Positions 6,593-8,141 of a stretch of DNA of 8,141 bases are shown here, piece by piece. The stretch lies in the NCBI GenBank assembly GCA_029573365.1, contig JAKQGD010000052.1:1-8141 (forward strand), read 5' to 3'. Every line of letters begins with the position of its first letter. Position 1 is the first letter of the stretch. Both the position numbers and the translations under genes were made by a program. The stretch is from Bacteroidota bacterium. Lineage in GTDB: Bacteria > Bacteroidota > Bacteroidia > Chitinophagales > Saprospiraceae. Below the pieces are notes generated by a model. That model saw only the letters and a program-made list of their open reading frames with translations, was not told the origin of the DNA and did not search any database.

Positions 6593-6620
6593 CCTTGTCA
6601 CCAGCAAGGTGTATACCTTG
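6593..6620. repeat. Overlapping alternative hairpins after mlaD
   Basis: CCTTG (6593-6597), CAAGGT (6605-6610) and ACCTTG (6615-6620) form three interlocking arms. The middle arm can pair with the left one (5 bp, 7-base loop) or with the right one (6 bp, 4-base loop), but not both. The second hairpin is followed by GGCTTAATTTCTT, a loose T-rich tract, so it may be a weak terminator for mlaD. A regulatory switch for the channel gene is only a speculation. Confidence 0.3.
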
Positions 6621-6702
6621 GCTTAATTTCTTAGTATGTCATAAGCAGAGGTTCCCCGCCGGTAGCTACAAAATTTTTTATCTAAATTTTAAGCTAATTT
6701 GC

Positions 6703-6710
6703 TATATTTA
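6703..6710 (+). promoter_or_regulatory. Weak -7 candidate upstream of the FNT channel gene
   Basis: TATATTTA differs from the Bacteroidota -7 consensus TAnnTTTG only in the last base and sits 20 bp before the ATG, so the leader would be about 15 bases. No clear TTG -33 element lies at the right distance; the region around 6671-6690 is A/T-rich. This is a positional guess. Confidence 0.25.
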
Positions 6711-6730
6711 GGCTCCTAAAACATACGATC

Positions 6731-7555
6731 ATGGACCAGAACAATTCCATGTACGGAGATGCCTACAGCCCGGCTCAGATAGCAGTAAGGGTACAAAACA
6801 TGGGGGTAACCAAGGCCAGGGCAGAATGGCCGACACTCTTTGTACTCGCTCTGCTGGCGGGAGCGTACATCAGTCTGGGAGGCTTTTTTTACGCTGTGGT
6901 GACCACGGGGTCAGAGGTTGGATTTGGGCTCACCCGGTTATTTGGCGGGTTGGCATTTTGTCTGGGGCTCATTTTGGTGGTTATAGGCGGAGCGGAACTG
7001 TTTACCGGCAACAATCTCATAGCCATGGCGTGGGCCGGCAAGCTAGTTACCACTCGACAACTGCTGCGTAACTGGACCATCGTTTACCTGGGCAATGTGA
7101 TGGGGTCTTTGGCTATAGCCACCCTCGTGTATATGTCTTCTACTCCCTCTATGTATGAAGGTGAAGTAGGGCACACCCTTGTCAAAATATACCAATACAA
7201 AGTGTCTCTTTCCACCATTGAAGTGTTGGCCCGGGGTATTTTGTGCAATATGCTCGTTTGCCTCGCTGTATGGCTGGCATTGGGCGGACACAGTGTGACT
7301 GACAAGATTCTCGCCATCCTTTTTCCCGTGACTGGATTTGTCGTCATGGGTTTCGAACATTCGATAGCTAACTGGTTTTTTCTACCTCTGGGGCACGCTC
7401 TTTCTACCAGCTCCGAAGTGTTGCCCGCTGCGGATATATTGCATAATATTTTGTGGGCCACAATAGGAAATATCATCGGGGGCACACTGCTTGTGGCTGG
7501 CGTGTACTGGCTGGCTTATCTCAGACCACAGGTCTCTGAAAAATCAACCGCTTGA
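6731..7555 (+). CDS. Formate/nitrite transporter (FNT) family channel
   Basis: This 274-residue inner-membrane protein has six membrane segments (about 36-57, 66-100, 113-135, 157-182, 189-220 and 240-263) with the two broken helices typical of the aquaporin-like FNT pentamers. FNT channels pass small monovalent anions such as formate, nitrite or hydrosulfide. Diagnostic motifs are present: Gly-Ala-Glu-Leu-Phe-Thr-Gly-Asn-Asn (87-95), with Thr92 corresponding to the pore threonine of FocA; Arg-Gly-Ile-Leu-Cys-Asn (168-173); and Gly-Phe-Glu-His-Ser-Ile-Ala-Asn (207-214), with His210 corresponding to the pore histidine His209 of E. coli FocA. Length is normal for the family. No pyruvate formate-lyase, nitrite reductase or sulfite reductase gene is in the window, so the substrate cannot be assigned; the FEHSIAN motif is closest to the FocA/NirC style. 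It stands alone on its strand and ends 7 bp from a convergent gene. Confidence 0.92.
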   Translation: MDQNNSMYGDAYSPAQIAVRVQNMGVTKARAEWPTLFVLALLAGAYISLGGFFYAVVTTGSEVGFGLTRLFGGLAFCLGLILVVIGGAELFTGNNLIAMAWAGKLVTTRQLLRNWTIVYLGNVMGSLAIATLVYMSSTPSMYEGEVGHTLVKIYQYKVSLSTIEVLARGILCNMLVCLAVWLALGGHSVTDKILAILFPVTGFVVMGFEHSIANWFFLPLGHALSTSSEVLPAADILHNILWATIGNIIGGTLLVAGVYWLAYLRPQVSEKSTA

Positions 7556-7562
7556 GAGAGTA

Positions 7563-8141
7563 TTACTTTTTTACTTTAATCGAACAGCCGATGGCTTTGG
7601 TGGTAGTAGGCTCAGGATTTTTACCTGCGTCAAGTGAAGCAATGGCATTTTCCAGAAACTTCTGACTTACGAGTGTAGTGTCTTCAGCGTTGTCGTCTAT
7701 GGCACCTATGTATCTGACGATACGATCTTTGTCCAGTAAAAATACATGCGGTGTACGGGTGGCCCCAAATTGCGGGTAAACTTTCTGACCTTCGTCAAAA
7801 AGATAGGGAAAAACAAATTCTTTTTCTTGTGCTCTTTCGATCATAAGTTCGTAGCTGTCGGCCGGCTGGACGGCAGGATCATTGGGATTAATGGCTAAAA
7901 GTTCATAACCCCGCGGTTTGTATTTTTTGGCCAGTTCATTGACCCGGTCTTCATATTGTACTGCAAAGGGGCAGTGGTTGCACGTAAATACGATGATAAA
8001 ACCACGGGCCTCCTTGTAGTCAGCCATGCTATACATTTTTCCGTCTACGGATTTGAGGCTGAAGTCGGCAGCCTTGTCGCCTGGTTTATATCCTCCGGCA
8101 GGTTGACCCCATGCCAGAATTATAATCAGCAGCTGTGAGAT
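7563..8141 (-). CDS. Exported thioredoxin-fold protein, PRX_like1 type (5' end cut)
   Basis: The reading frame stays open to the right edge, so the first ATG inside the window (8034-8036) is internal and 35 further codons precede it, for 192 visible residues. The extra part reads as the end of a signal peptide (Leu-Leu-Ile-Ile-Ile-Leu, visible residues 4-9), then a Lys-Pro-Gly-Asp-Lys-Ala-Ala-Asp-Phe strand (19-27) typical of redoxin domains. The active-site motif is Thr-Cys-Asn-His-Cys-Pro-Phe (53-59; Cys54 and Cys57), followed by Ile-Asn-Pro-Asn-Asp-Pro, Thr-Arg-Thr-Pro-His-Val-Phe and Gly-Ala-Ile-Asp-Asp, and it ends Ile-Gly-Cys-Ser-Ile-Lys with a third conserved cysteine, Cys186. This pattern fits the PRX_like1 group of AhpC/TSA-like thioredoxin-fold proteins, whose physiological substrate is generally unknown. 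Likely a periplasmic thiol-disulfide or peroxide-related protein. Probably only a few N-terminal residues are missing. Confidence 0.88.
   Translation of the reverse strand: MSQLLIIILAWGQPAGGYKPGDKAADFSLKSVDGKMYSMADYKEARGFIIVFTCNHCPFAVQYEDRVNELAKKYKPRGYELLAINPNDPAVQPADSYELMIERAQEKEFVFPYLFDEGQKVYPQFGATRTPHVFLLDKDRIVRYIGAIDDNAEDTTLVSQKFLENAIASLDAGKNPEPTTTKAIGCSIKVKK

Noticed and set aside
7084..7485. Minus-strand open frame of 133 codons inside the FNT gene
   Set aside because: It lies wholly inside a gene with clear FNT motifs, and its translation has no recognisable fold or signal.
7550..7575. Possible bidirectional terminator between the FNT and PRX_like1 genes
   Set aside because: The gap is only 7 bp and no hairpin is visible; the T-run at 7566-7571 is simply the Lys codons at the end of the minus-strand gene.

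Overview
The window looks like an ordinary core-genome segment of a Bacteroidota bacterium, probably a Cytophagia- or Saprospiria-like lineage. Three things point there. The proteins match Bacteroidota-type versions of LptD, the zinc amidase and MlaD. None of the start codons I checked has a Shine-Dalgarno-like purine run. The best promoter candidates fit the Bacteroidota -7 consensus TAnnTTTG. No RNA gene, CRISPR array, insertion sequence, prophage gene or integration scar is visible. The placement is inferred from protein recognition only.

Region 1 (1-1303, + strand) is the tail of what looks like a haem-copper oxidase (caa3-type) assembly operon. It holds a membrane-anchored, Sco-like thioredoxin-fold protein without the copper-binding cysteines, a five-helix DUF420 (YozB/CtaM-type) protein, and an 81-residue membrane mini-protein with a CPMC motif just after its signal peptide. 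Each start overlaps the previous stop as ATGA, including the start of the first gene, which overlaps a TGA probably ending an upstream gene. The three are therefore likely translationally coupled. The oxidase subunits themselves would lie before base 1.

Region 2 (1329-6556) is an envelope-biogenesis block. lptD, the outer-membrane LPS translocon barrel, reads leftward from a TTG start. Divergent from it across 70 bp is an exported N-acetylmuramoyl-L-alanine amidase with a C-terminal SPOR-like domain. A MlaD-type phospholipid-transport protein follows 115 bp downstream on the same strand. The gap between lptD and the amidase contains one consensus-like promoter for each gene, arranged so that the two predicted transcripts start within a few bases of each other. 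Together the genes cover LPS insertion, septal peptidoglycan cleavage and phospholipid traffic.

Region 3 (6731-8141) has a six-helix formate/nitrite-type channel (FNT family). It ends 7 bp from the convergent 3' end of an exported thioredoxin-fold protein of the PRX_like1 type, with a CNHC motif, which runs off the right edge of the window. The 174-bp gap before the channel gene holds a small set of mutually exclusive hairpins and a weak promoter candidate.

I see no clearly undescribed system. The most interesting points are the pairing of a cysteine-less Sco-like protein with a CPMC mini-protein, the reduction of LptD to exactly two mature cysteines placed like one E. coli inter-domain disulfide pair, and the nearly coincident divergent promoters of lptD and the amidase.
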